The notes below the pieces were generated by a model, which saw only the letters and a list, made by a program, of their open reading frames with translations, did not search any database and was not told the DNA's origin. Shown here piece by piece: positions 1 to 10,600 of a DNA stretch of 55,943 bases. The DNA is from an uncultured Prevotellaceae bacterium (GTDB lineage: Bacteria; Bacteroidota; Bacteroidia; Bacteroidales; Bacteroidaceae), in contig CAMHKU010000006.1 in the NCBI GenBank assembly GCA_946185805.1, forward strand, positions 1-55,943, read 5' to 3'. Position 1 is the first letter of the stretch, and each line of letters starts with the position of its first letter. Made by a program: the position numbers and the translations under genes.

Positions 1-373
1 ACTGATTCAGAAGGTACGGCTTCCACTCACAAATATTAATTTTTAGAACTCACCAAAAAAAAGAAAATTTTCCATTTTTTTGGGAAAATACAACTTTTCG
101 GTAGTAAAACAGAACTTTTCTTTAACGAGTTTTAGATTTAAAAAGCATTATTTGGGTAAAGAAGGCAGACGCCCCAACCACTGCCCCCTACCCTTTCTCA
201 AAATCAAAATTGATAAAAGTTCGTAACTCTGTCATGTTTTATTGACACAAACGGATAAAAATCTCGGAGCAGCGAGAGCAGACCTGCATCTCGGAAAAAC
301 CCAAATAAATTTGGTTTTTCTCTCGATTTGCACTATCTTTGCAGCCGAAAGAAACTTAAAAACAAGCAATGAT

Positions 374-601
374 ATGGCAACAATCGTATTACAAGTACCT
401 GACGAGAGCCTCGTGGCGAAAGTGAAACAGGCCTGCAAGATGCTGATGGGCGTAACATCGGTCAAGGTGCAGAAAAACTCCCAGAGAGTTGATGACATCA
501 CCAAGACGGCTCACTACAAAGCAGCAATGGATGATGTGAAGAACGGACGAGTAACCACCTATGCATCACTGGAGGATTTCTACAAAGAAATGGGATTATA
601 G
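374..601 (+). CDS. Putative type II antitoxin of a YafQ-like TA pair
   Basis: Small ORF (MATIVLQVPDESLVAKVKQ...) ending 3 bp before a YafQ-like toxin ORF. ATG at 374 is preferred over the ORF-track start at 242. Confidence 0.65.
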   Translation: MATIVLQVPDESLVAKVKQACKMLMGVTSVKVQKNSQRVDDITKTAHYKAAMDDVKNGRVTTYASLEDFYKEMGL

Positions 602-604
602 GCC

Positions 605-886
605 ATGGAATATACCGTCATTATCTCGAACCAGTTCAAGAAAGATTTCCGACGTTGCATCAAGCGTGGGCTTGACATGAAACTCATTACTGATGCGATG
701 GACTTGCTCAAGGCTACTGGCAAACTGCCAGATCAATACCGTCCCCATCCGCTGAAAGGCGACCGTAAGGGACAGTGGGAATGTCACATCCAGCCGAACT
801 GGCTGATGACCTGGGAGCAGCACGACCGTGAACTGACGCTGCTATTCCTTGAGACGGGAACCCACGCCGACCTGTTCGGCTGGTGA
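605..886 (+). CDS. YafQ/RelE-family mRNA interferase toxin
   Basis: 93 aa; FKKDFRRCIKRGLDMKLI...HPLKGDRKGQWECHIQPNWLMTWE...LLFLETGTHADLF matches the YafQ-family pattern. Confidence 0.85.
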   Translation: MEYTVIISNQFKKDFRRCIKRGLDMKLITDAMDLLKATGKLPDQYRPHPLKGDRKGQWECHIQPNWLMTWEQHDRELTLLFLETGTHADLFGW

Positions 887-1071
887 TTGCTCCCCTGTAA
901 TCGCCGCCCCCACCACCGAGAGATTTATCCGCCGGGACTGCCGCAGCGCAGCCCCGGCGGAATCCGTTTGTGAACCGCCATAGCCACACTTGCCAAAGGT
1001 AATATACCTCAGAGCCAACAGTCATATAGGCGGCCGTCGGAGTTGAGTCAAATGCGACTCAAGTAGTATTT

Positions 1072-1101
1072 TTGGAAGTAAACAGAAAACGTGCGTATCT
1101 T
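1072..1101 (+). promoter_or_regulatory. Bacteroidetes-type promoter (TTG-N19-TATCTTTG)
   Basis: TTG at 1072 and TATCTTTG at 1094-1101, upstream of the M15-like CDS. Confidence 0.65.
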
Positions 1102-1153
1102 TGCAACGTCCGGACACCACTAACGTGTTTAACCACTAAAAAAGACGACAAAG

Positions 1154-1693
1154 ATGAAACGCAAGAATTTTATGTTTACCACCCATTTCAGTTACAACGA
1201 CCTGACGCAGGTGCCCGCCGAGGTGCTCGCCGCCTATGGTCACAACGCCGCCACGATAGAGAAACTCATGAGCAGCAACACTCCCGACAGCCTGCAGATG
1301 GTGGCCTTGGAGAATCTCTCCAAGCGCCTGCTGGAGCCGCTGTACAATGAGTTCGGCCCGCTGCAGATAGAGACGGCCTTCCGCTCGCAGGCTCTCAACG
1401 AGGCCATGCACGGCCTGGGCGGGCTGTCACGTCACCTCAGCGGCGAGGCCGTCGACCTGCTGTTCGCCAACCTCGACACCGGCCGCGCCTACTACCGCTA
1501 TATCCTGCGCCACGGAGGCTTCGACCAGCTGATGTTCCAGTATCGCCGCGGCCGCTGCATGCGCCTGCACTGCTCACTGATGCTCGACGACCGCGAGAAC
1601 CGCCACCAGAGCTTCCCTAACTACGCATTGTACGGGGAGAGCAGTGCCGACGACGAAGTGTGTCACCAAAAGAGCTGCCATGATACGCTGTAA
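1154..1693 (+). CDS. Peptidase M15-like (D-Ala-D-Ala carboxypeptidase-like) protein
   Basis: SRHLSGEAVDLLF (SxHxxGxAxD-like motif) plus a downstream HCS motif. Confidence 0.7.
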   Translation: MKRKNFMFTTHFSYNDLTQVPAEVLAAYGHNAATIEKLMSSNTPDSLQMVALENLSKRLLEPLYNEFGPLQIETAFRSQALNEAMHGLGGLSRHLSGEAVDLLFANLDTGRAYYRYILRHGGFDQLMFQYRRGRCMRLHCSLMLDDRENRHQSFPNYALYGESSADDEVCHQKSCHDTL

Positions 1694-1874
1694 GCATTGC
1701 CAACGGGAACTGCCCGACGAGTTGTTCGAGCAGTATCCCGGCGGCACCCGCCGCAAGGTGTGCCGTCAGTGTAAGTACCTGCTCTACGGCGTGGCAGCCA
1801 AGCGCCGCTGGTGCCTCCGCCAGAAAGCCGCCGCCATAGCCCGCGAGGCCGCCCGTCTGCAGCTGGAGCCCTAA
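1680..1874 (+). CDS. Small zinc-ribbon protein
   Basis: MIRCKHCQRELPDELFEQYPGGTRRKVCRQCKYLLYG: two CxxC knuckles; overlaps the 3' end of the M15-like CDS. Confidence 0.6.
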   Translation: MIRCKHCQRELPDELFEQYPGGTRRKVCRQCKYLLYGVAAKRRWCLRQKAAAIAREAARLQLEP

Positions 1875-2041
1875 GCGGCAGGAGCGGGGCGCCGGCCCCG
1901 CTCCTGCCTAATGAATATGAAGAAACCACAGAAGAAATGTAGATATATCAGAAATAATTCGTACTTTTGCATCCGATAATACAAAGAGGGTCATGAAGAC
2001 AGGCTCTTGCCCCGCGGAATATCTAAAAACCAAATAGCCAC

Positions 2042-3262
2042 ATGAAGAAAAGAAATTTTTGTCTATTGCTCATGCTGACGGCCGCTCTGCCGCTGTTGCA
2101 GCAGGCCGCAGCCCAGAAAGTAGCCATCACCGTCAACAATCCAAGCCAACTGCAGCGTCAGGATGTGGTAGAGTGTGACCTTCAGACCATCTGCCTACTG
2201 CTTGGCGTAAGCCATGATGAGCCGCTCACGGTGAGAAACGTCCTCCAACAAGAGCAGCCCTGGCAGAAGAGCCACGACGGCAAGATGCTACTGCAGGTAT
2301 CAATGACACCTGGAGGACAGGCCGTCTACACCGTAGAGAGGGGCAAGCCTGAAGCACAGCTGTCGCTGATGCTGCCACCGCCCTCGCAGGTCTACGGCCG
2401 TATCTATCCTGAGCGTCTGGACGACCTGACATGGGAGAACGACCGCGGCATCTACCGCTTCTACGGTCCGGCCTTGCAGCGCACGGGCGAACGGTCGTTT
2501 GGCACCGACGTGTGGGTGAAGAACACCCCCGAGCCTGTAGTCGAATATCGCTACCGCCAGCACTCACGCGGCTGGGCCAAGGGCGACTCACTGAAGAAAG
2601 CCGGCAAAAGAGCCGAGGGCGAGGCCGTGTTCCGCGATGCCTCGTTTCATCTGGACCATGGCTACGGCATGGATGTCTACGCCGTAGGAGCCAGCCTGGG
2701 CTGTGGCGCCCCGGCGCTGATGAAGGATGGTCAGCTGATATTCCCCTATTGCTTTAAGGAGTGTAAAATCCTGGACAACGGTCCGCTGCGCTTCACCGCC
2801 GCACTGACCTACGGCACGACGGCCGATGGTGTAACGGAGCATCGCCTAGTGAAGCTCGACAAGGGGTCGCACTTCAACCGCATGACGGTGTGGTACGACG
2901 GCATCAAGGAGCCAGCGACTCTGGCCACGGGAGTAGTGCTCCACGGCGGCGAAGCCCCACTGGTGAGCACCAGCAGTGTGCTCTACGCCGACCCCACCGA
3001 CAATCCCAAGGTGCACCAGTCGCAGATATTCGTGGGCACACTCTTTCCCGAAGAGGTTAACGAGGCGCGTGTGCTCGAAGGCAAGCCCAGCCACGCCATC
3101 GGCATTGTCAACGACTACACTGGCCAGCCCTACACCTATTACTTCGGATCAGCTTGGAGCAACTACGACGTGGGCACCATGAACCACTGGCGTCTTGTGG
3201 CCGAAGAGACGCTCCAAAGCATCAAGACACCACTGACCGTGACAATCACTGAAAGCAAATAA
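2042..3262 (+). CDS. DUF4861 family secreted protein
   Basis: 406 aa with signal peptide; WENDRGIYRFYGPAL and DVWVKNTPEPVVEYRYRQ...YGMDVYAVGASLGCGAPAL resemble DUF4861. Confidence 0.75.
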   Translation: MKKRNFCLLLMLTAALPLLQQAAAQKVAITVNNPSQLQRQDVVECDLQTICLLLGVSHDEPLTVRNVLQQEQPWQKSHDGKMLLQVSMTPGGQAVYTVERGKPEAQLSLMLPPPSQVYGRIYPERLDDLTWENDRGIYRFYGPALQRTGERSFGTDVWVKNTPEPVVEYRYRQHSRGWAKGDSLKKAGKRAEGEAVFRDASFHLDHGYGMDVYAVGASLGCGAPALMKDGQLIFPYCFKECKILDNGPLRFTAALTYGTTADGVTEHRLVKLDKGSHFNRMTVWYDGIKEPATLATGVVLHGGEAPLVSTSSVLYADPTDNPKVHQSQIFVGTLFPEEVNEARVLEGKPSHAIGIVNDYTGQPYTYYFGSAWSNYDVGTMNHWRLVAEETLQSIKTPLTVTITESK

Positions 3263-3294
3263 CAGGCTTTTAGTCATCCCGTGAGCAGCGCGCG

Positions 3295-4701
3295 CTATGC
3301 CGTTGAGGGCTGCCGCTGCCAGTTACCGCGCAGCAGGCGGAGAAGGAAGATGGCTCCGCGGAAGGTGAGCTCAATGGCCATGGCCGTCCACACGCCGTTG
3401 AGACCGTAGCGCGGAGCAAGCAGGGCTGCCAGAGTGAGCCTGACGCCCCACATCGAGGTGAGGCTCATGATGGCAGGCTTAAGTGTATCGGCAGCACCTA
3501 TGAACACGCCGTTGCAGACGATGGAGGCTGCAAACATCGGCTCAGCCCACGCCTCGATACGCAGCGCCTGAGCCCCTTGGCTGATGATAGCCTCCACGGG
3601 CGACATAACGGCCATCAACTCGGGGGCGAAGACAGCCATGAGAATGCCCATGACGGTCATCACCACAATACCCAACGACACAGAAAGATAAGCGAAGGAG
3701 CGGGTCAGCTGTTGCTGGCCTGCTCCCACTGCTTGTCCTACAAGCGTGGTGGCTGCCTCGGCAATACCGTAACCGGGCATATAGCAGAGGCTCTCAACGG
3801 TGATGGCCAGCGAGTTGGCGGCGATGGCGACGGTGCCTAAAGGCGCTACGATGATGGTGCTCACCACCTGGGCACCGCCCATAAGAAGGTGTTGCAGCCC
3901 CATGGGCGCACCAATCTTAAAGGCGGTCTTCACCACGGCGGGGTCGATTCGAGGGGAGAGGTGAGATTTAAGAGGTGAGCGAATGGCTTCCTTGCTTGAA
4001 AACAAAGAGAGCATCGGCGAGCGCCAGAGCAGGAAGTAAAGCATCAAGGCGGCAGTAATGAACTCGGCCATGCCGGTACCCATGGCGGCGCCAGCGACAC
4101 CATAGTCGAGTAAATATATAAATAGGTAGTTGAAGAGCACGTCGAGCACGCACATCATGATATTGAGAACCGAAGGAATCTTCATGTTGCCCGACGACTT
4201 GAGCATAGCGCCGGCCAGGCCGCTCATCTGGAAGAACACGCCACAGATGCCGATAAGCATGAAATACATGGAAGCATCATGAGCAATGTCGGAGGAGCCT
4301 CCGAGCCAGAAGGGCAGGTAGGCGTGTACGGCAATGGCCCCGGTCATGAGCATGAGGCTCCACAGCAGACAGCACACCAATGCCTGACGTAACACGTGGC
4401 GTGCCCCGCCGAAATCGTTGGCACCAATGAGATGAGCCACCTGCACCGAGAACCCCAGATTGGCTGCGGACCCTAAGCCTCCCATGAGCCAAGTGGTAGT
4501 TTCCACCAGTCCAATGGCGGCGGTGGCGCGCTCGCCGAGGTGGCCTACCATGGCAGCGTCGATGAAGAACATTACCGTGGCGGAAATCTGAGCCAAGATG
4601 CTGGGGACACTCAAGGCGGCGATGAGCCGTAGCTTCTCGCCCTGAGTCATGGTGCGGCCTTCGCGGATATAGGTCAGTAGCTGTTCACTGCTTTGCGACA
4701 T
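3295..4701 (-). CDS. MATE family efflux transporter
   Basis: Polytopic protein with MATE-like repeats (ALSVPSILAQISATVMFFIDAAMVGHLG). Start at MSQSSEQLL is preferred. Confidence 0.9.
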   Translation of the reverse strand: MSQSSEQLLTYIREGRTMTQGEKLRLIAALSVPSILAQISATVMFFIDAAMVGHLGERATAAIGLVETTTWLMGGLGSAANLGFSVQVAHLIGANDFGGARHVLRQALVCCLLWSLMLMTGAIAVHAYLPFWLGGSSDIAHDASMYFMLIGICGVFFQMSGLAGAMLKSSGNMKIPSVLNIMMCVLDVLFNYLFIYLLDYGVAGAAMGTGMAEFITAALMLYFLLWRSPMLSLFSSKEAIRSPLKSHLSPRIDPAVVKTAFKIGAPMGLQHLLMGGAQVVSTIIVAPLGTVAIAANSLAITVESLCYMPGYGIAEAATTLVGQAVGAGQQQLTRSFAYLSVSLGIVVMTVMGILMAVFAPELMAVMSPVEAIISQGAQALRIEAWAEPMFAASIVCNGVFIGAADTLKPAIMSLTSMWGVRLTLAALLAPRYGLNGVWTAMAIELTFRGAIFLLRLLRGNWQRQPSTA

Positions 4702-4936
4702 GTTTTTTGCGATGGATGATGGATAATGGGTGATGGGTGGCGTTGTTTGAGGCTGCAAAGGTACAAAAAATAGTGTAAACAGAAAAGCATCAGCGTGAAA
4801 GTTTTATCATGAAACAAAAAGAAAAGAGGATGAAACAAATATATAATAGGTAATAACAAAAAGAAAAAGGCTGCGGACGTGCGTGTATGCTTGCTACGCA
4901 AATAGTTTATAACTTTGCAACCGAAATGCTAACCCG

Positions 4937-7576
4937 ATGAAAATAGTCAGAAATTATAATCATAAAACCAAAACTTGTATGAAAACCGAAAGACCATTCT
5001 GGAAACGCAGCCAACAGTTGATGTTGGCCGCCGGAGTGCTGTTGGCTGGTGCTGGTTGCTTGGCGTCGTGTAACAAATACGACCTTGATGAGCGTACCCC
5101 CGACGGATGGGGTTCAAGCATCTACAGTTGGCTCGCCGAGCAAGGCAACTACACCAACACAGTACGGATGATTGACGATCTTGGCTATCGTGACGTGTTA
5201 GGCAAGACGGGTTCGAAGACGCTGTTTGCAGCCGACGATGCTGCCTACGAGCGTTTCTACAGTAACAACAGTTGGGGCGTGCATAGCTACGACCAGCTGT
5301 CGCCATCACAGAAGAAGTTGCTCATCTTCGGCACGATGATGGACAACTCCATGCAGCTTCATAACCTGGCTAACGTGCCCGGCAACCCGCCCACGCAGGG
5401 TGAGAGCATGCGCAGGTTCGCCTCGATGTCGGAGTTTGACTCTGTGCCCATCCTCAGGCCCGAGCAGATGCCTGACAACAAGTTCTGGAGCCGTCTGCGC
5501 CAGGGGGGCAAGCCTGTGGTGTGCATGACCGACAACTCCAAGGTAACGCTGCTGCAGTTTGTTGAGAAGTTTCTGGTGAACAACCGCATCACCAACGAAG
5601 ACTTCGACTTCCTGATGAACTTCCGCGGCCAGCGCCAGGCCGGCGATGCCAGCATCAACGGTGTGCTGGTGGCCGAGCCCAACGTGAAGTGCTCCAACGG
5701 ATTCATCCACCTGATGTCGGAGGTGGTGACGCCACTGCCCAACATGGCCGAGCTCATCAGGGGCAAGGGCAGTGCCAGCGAGTATAACAAACTGCTGGAG
5801 CGCTTCTGCGCCCCTTACCCCGATATGCACCCCGACCAGAACGGGTCGCTGACCATGCAGTACAATTTCCTCTATCCTGACCGTCAGACGGACACCGTCT
5901 ACCAGAAACGGTTCTTCTCGTCTAAGTCGCAAGGAGGTGCTGCCCTGAGCCGTTCACCCGACAACGGTCCTGTATCGATGCTGAAGTTCGACCCCGAATG
6001 GAACTCCTACACCTCCGGCGATCAGGGTGTGCAGCCCGACATGGCCGTAATGATGGTGCCCAGCAATGCTGCCATGAACGACTATTGGCAGAACGGTGCC
6101 GGTAGCATCCTGCGTGAGCAGTACGGCGAGTGGAGCAACGTGCCCAACGACGTGGTGGCCGAGCTAATCAACAACAACATGCTCAGCTCGTTCAAGATTT
6201 CCGTGCCCTCGAAGTTCCAGAGCATCCTCAACGACGCCAACGACCCCATGGGCGTAGAGCTGGCAGCCATCGACTCTGTATGGCTGGGCTGCAATGGCGC
6301 CATCTATCTTACTAATAAGGTGTACTCGCCTACGTCGTTTGTCAGCGTGCTCTATCCCGCACTGACCAACGAGTCGATGAAGATTATGTACTGGGCAGCC
6401 CAGAAGTGTCGCTACAACGTGTACCTGAACTCACTGAACTCACGCTACAGCCTCTTCATCCCCAACAACCAGGCCATGCTGCAATACATCGACCCCGTAA
6501 GCTACGGCAAGGCCGAGACGCAGCTGTTCCGCTTCCACTGGGATCCCACGAAAGTGGCCAGTGCCACCCCCGACGATCAAGACGACCGCGTGTGGGCCAG
6601 TATCTGGAACTACAACGTAGAGACCGGCGAAGTGGGCGACTCCATAGGCAGGGCTGACTACTATCAGATTAAGAACCGTCTGAAGGACATCCTCGACACC
6701 CATATCGTCATCGGCGACGTGGAGGACGGACAGACCTATTACCAGACCAAGGGCGGCACCTACCTGCGCGTCAACAACAGCGGCAGCAACATCACCGTGG
6801 AAGGCAGCTACCAGATGGACAACAACACACCGCTGCAGATCAATAAGGTCTATGACCAGACGAAGGAGGGTAACGGCAAGGCTTACATCCTGGAGAACGA
6901 GCCCATTATGACCACGCGCAAGAGCGTGTACGACGTGTTGGAAGAGCACGACGAGTTCCAGATGTTCCGCGAAATGCTCGTCAGCAGCGGCCTGCTGGAG
7001 CAGCTGCACGACAACCAGTGGGGCACGGCCTCCAACAACCTTTCGCCGTTCAACACCTATCACTATACTGTGTATGTGCCCACCAACGAGAGCATCCAAG
7101 AGTTGATCAATGCCGGCAAGCTGCCCACATGGGAGCAGTATGAAGCCAACCTTAACGCTGGTAACATGGAACAGGCAGCGAGCGACTCGCTGGCTATCGT
7201 CAATTTCCTGAAGTACCACATCCAGGACAACTCGCTGGTGATTGGCGGCGGCCAGGATGACGACGAGCACGAAACGGCGCTCATTGACGCTGAGACACAC
7301 CGCTTCTACCAACTGCGCACTGTGCTCGACAACAGCAGCCTGACCCTTTGCGACAAGGCTACCAGCGACTGGCTCATTGCCAACCCCAGCATGCGCGGCT
7401 CGTCAGAGTACACTGCCCGTCTGGCTCATGTCGTTACCTCATCGGGCTTATACAACCTGATGGCCCGCGAGTATCAGTACAACAGCGCTACACCAAAGAA
7501 CGCCACCGAGATACACACTACATCGTCGGCCGTTATCCATCTGATTGACAAACCCTTGCGCTACGCTAGTGAATAG
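4937..7576 (+). CDS. Fasciclin domain-containing lipoprotein (large)
   Basis: Lipobox (LASC); fasciclin-like motifs (KTLFAADDAAYERF, YTVYVPTNESIQELI). Start may be at 4979. Confidence 0.75.
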   Translation: MKIVRNYNHKTKTCMKTERPFWKRSQQLMLAAGVLLAGAGCLASCNKYDLDERTPDGWGSSIYSWLAEQGNYTNTVRMIDDLGYRDVLGKTGSKTLFAADDAAYERFYSNNSWGVHSYDQLSPSQKKLLIFGTMMDNSMQLHNLANVPGNPPTQGESMRRFASMSEFDSVPILRPEQMPDNKFWSRLRQGGKPVVCMTDNSKVTLLQFVEKFLVNNRITNEDFDFLMNFRGQRQAGDASINGVLVAEPNVKCSNGFIHLMSEVVTPLPNMAELIRGKGSASEYNKLLERFCAPYPDMHPDQNGSLTMQYNFLYPDRQTDTVYQKRFFSSKSQGGAALSRSPDNGPVSMLKFDPEWNSYTSGDQGVQPDMAVMMVPSNAAMNDYWQNGAGSILREQYGEWSNVPNDVVAELINNNMLSSFKISVPSKFQSILNDANDPMGVELAAIDSVWLGCNGAIYLTNKVYSPTSFVSVLYPALTNESMKIMYWAAQKCRYNVYLNSLNSRYSLFIPNNQAMLQYIDPVSYGKAETQLFRFHWDPTKVASATPDDQDDRVWASIWNYNVETGEVGDSIGRADYYQIKNRLKDILDTHIVIGDVEDGQTYYQTKGGTYLRVNNSGSNITVEGSYQMDNNTPLQINKVYDQTKEGNGKAYILENEPIMTTRKSVYDVLEEHDEFQMFREMLVSSGLLEQLHDNQWGTASNNLSPFNTYHYTVYVPTNESIQELINAGKLPTWEQYEANLNAGNMEQAASDSLAIVNFLKYHIQDNSLVIGGGQDDDEHETALIDAETHRFYQLRTVLDNSSLTLCDKATSDWLIANPSMRGSSEYTARLAHVVTSSGLYNLMAREYQYNSATPKNATEIHTTSSAVIHLIDKPLRYASE

Positions 7577-7609
7577 TGAATAGTGAATAGTGAATAGTGA
7601 AAAGAGAAA
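7568..7609. repeat. Heptanucleotide array (AGTGAAT)n between a fasciclin gene and susC
   Basis: AGTGAAT x4, AGTGAAA, AGAGAAA; contains the fasciclin stop codon TAG (7574-7576). Confidence 0.9.
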
Positions 7610-7614
7610 CAGCT

Positions 7615-10600
7615 ATGAAACATATTATTGAAAACGCTACACATAAGGTCTCCGCGCCGCGTACTTTATTACTTGCTCTATGCTGCTTAGGCGCCAGCCA
7701 TGCCATGGCACAGAAGGCCGGCGACATCATCAGCGGTACCATCAGCGACGCCTTCGGCCCGGTGATGATGGCCAACGTTGTGGAGATTGACGCCTCCAAC
7801 CGTATCGTGGCTTCGGCACAGACCGACATGAGCGGTAACTTCTCGTTTAAGCTGAAGAACCCCAAGGACAAGATTCGCGTGTCTTACGTGGGCTACAAGA
7901 CTCAGACCCTGCCTATCAACAAGACCAAGTTTAACATCCAGATGCAGGATGCCACCCAAATCAAGGAGGTGACGGTAACCGCCAAGAGGCGCGCCCAGGG
8001 TTCAGGTCTTGCCATCCCTGAGGACGAGATTTCCACGTCGCGCCAGAGCATTGACATGAAGGAGTTCGACGGTCTGTCGTTCACCACCGTCGACGAGGCC
8101 CTGCAGGGCCGTATTGCCGGTCTCGACATTGTGGCCGGCGGTGATTTAGGTAAAGGCACGAGCATGCGCCTGCGCGGTGTGTCGTCGATCAACGGCTCCA
8201 GCGAGCCCCTGATTGTGGTCGACGGCAACGTGTGGGAGTCGAACACCAACAACTTCGACTTCTCCAACGCCAATGACGAGAAGTTTGCCGAACTGCTGAA
8301 CGTCAACCCCGAGGATATTGAGAGCATCAGCGTGCTCAAAGACGCTGCCGCCACTGCCATCTGGGGTTCGCAGGGCTCCAACGGTGTCATCGAGATCAAG
8401 ACCAAGCGCGGTGCCCGCGGCAAGACCCGCGTGAACTACTCGTTCCGACTCACCGGCACCTACCAGCCCAAAGGCTACAACATGCTCAACGGCGACGAGT
8501 ACACCATGCTGCTGAAGGAGGAATACTTCAACCCCCAGATGAGCGATGCCGCCAGCGACATCAAGGAAATCAACTACGACCCCTCGTTCTCGGAGTATGA
8601 GATGTATAACAACAATACCGACTGGCTCGACGAGGTGAAGAAGACGGGTTGGCGCCAGAACCACTACCTGGCACTCAGCGGCGGTGGCGAGAAGGCCAAC
8701 TTCCGCATCGGCGCCGGCTACGACCACGAGACGGGTTCTATCATAGAGCAGAAGCTCGACCGCTTCACCTCGCGCGTGAACCTGGACTACTTCGTCAGCG
8801 ACCGCATCAAGATTGAGACCAACATCGCCCTGACCTATACTAAGAACAACAAGAACAACGGCGACCTGCTGGGCATTGCCTACGTGCGCATGCCTAACCT
8901 CTCTGTCTATGAGCAAGACCGCTACGGCAACGACCTGGACGACTACTACTCCATGTTGCCCACGGCCACCGAAGCCCTGAAAGACCAGCGCGACCGCAAG
9001 AACCCCGTGGCCTTGGCATTCTTGGCCAAGAACAAGGAAACGAGCTACAACATCACGCCGGAATTCAAGCTCAACTACCGTCTGTTAGGCTTAGACGAGC
9101 AGCACCACCGCCTGGACTATGAGGGCAAGATCGTGTTCAACATTTTCAACAAGTATGAAGACCTGTTCATGCCCCTGGCGCTGAGTACTGCCGGCTGGAA
9201 AGACGTTGAGTCGGGCAACCATCAGTCGAGCGCCAACCGCGTGTCGTCGTTCTCAGACAAGAGTTTAGGCGTTACCACCACCCACACGCTGACCTTCACG
9301 CCTCACTTCACCAACGAGGACCACACGCTGACGATGATGCTGCGCGGCCAGCTTACCAGCGGCACCTCTTCATCGCAGCGCACGACCACCTACGGTCTGC
9401 CCAGCGGCACCATCCAGAGCACGGCCGCCTCAGGTATCATTGGCAACGACTTCGGCACCGGCAGCGGGCAGTGGCGCTCCGTATACTTCACCTACTCGGC
9501 ACACTACGCCTACAAGGGTCGCTACATGATTGACTTCTCCGTACGCCGCGACGGCAGCACCAAGTTTGGCGACGACCAGCGATGGGGTAACTTCCCCGCC
9601 GTCTCGCTGCGCTATAACATCAGCCGTGAGCCGTGGTTCCAGAAGGCTCTGCCCTTCATCTCCATGCTCTCCCTGCGTCCGGGTTGGGGCGTCGTAGGCC
9701 GCCAGCCCGGTAGCGAGGGTCTGTTCTACAGTAAGTACGTCAAGGGCGCCGGTTATCTTAACAACGGCAGTGTGGCTCCCGCCAACATCCAAATGAAGAA
9801 CCTGAAGTGGGAGCAGAAGAAGACTTACAACCTGGGTACCGACTTCGGATTCTTCGACGACCGCATCACCGGTAACGTGGAGTTCTACTGGCAGTACACC
9901 TCCGACCTGCTGATGCAGAACCGCGGTATTCCCACCTCGTCGGGCTATCCCAACCTAGCCTATCAGAACGTGGGCGACATGAAGAACGTGGGTTGGGAGT
10001 TCAACCTCAACGGTAACCGCATCATCCGCAAGGGTAAGTTCTCCGCCGACTTCAACATCACCTTCGCTAACAACAAGAACACCATCACTGCCATGGACGA
10101 GACCTGCTTGGCAACGCTCAACAGCGAGTTCAACCGCCAGAACGGTTCCTACCTCACCCGCGTGGAGCTGAACACCGCCCTGGGTAGTATCTATGGCTTC
10201 CGCTCCAAGGGCGTCTATCAGTATAGTGACTACAGCGAGGTGGAGGTGCCAGGCGTCAGCGGTCCCAACGCCCCCGTTGCCCGCGATGCACAGGGGAACG
10301 TCATCGTCGACGAGAACGGCATGACCACGCCGATGATGTTCTGCTATGCCGGCGCCAAGGACGAGTCGAAGGTGTTCCGTGGTGGCGATGCCATCTATGA
10401 GGACATCAACCACGACGGCCAGATTGACGAGCTCGACATTGTCTACCTCGGCTCTTCACTGCCTAAGTTCACCGGTGGTTTCGGTTTCAAACTGCACTAT
10501 GGGCGCTGGACATGGAACAACCAGTTCAACTTCCGCTATGGCAACAAGATTATCAACCAGGCCCGCATGAACGCCGAGAAGATGTACGACAACAACAACC

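Noticed and set aside
1-230. Possible coding or RNA gene at the left edge
   Set aside because: AT-rich sequence with no recognisable ORF, promoter pair or tRNA-like fold; not enough sequence to judge.
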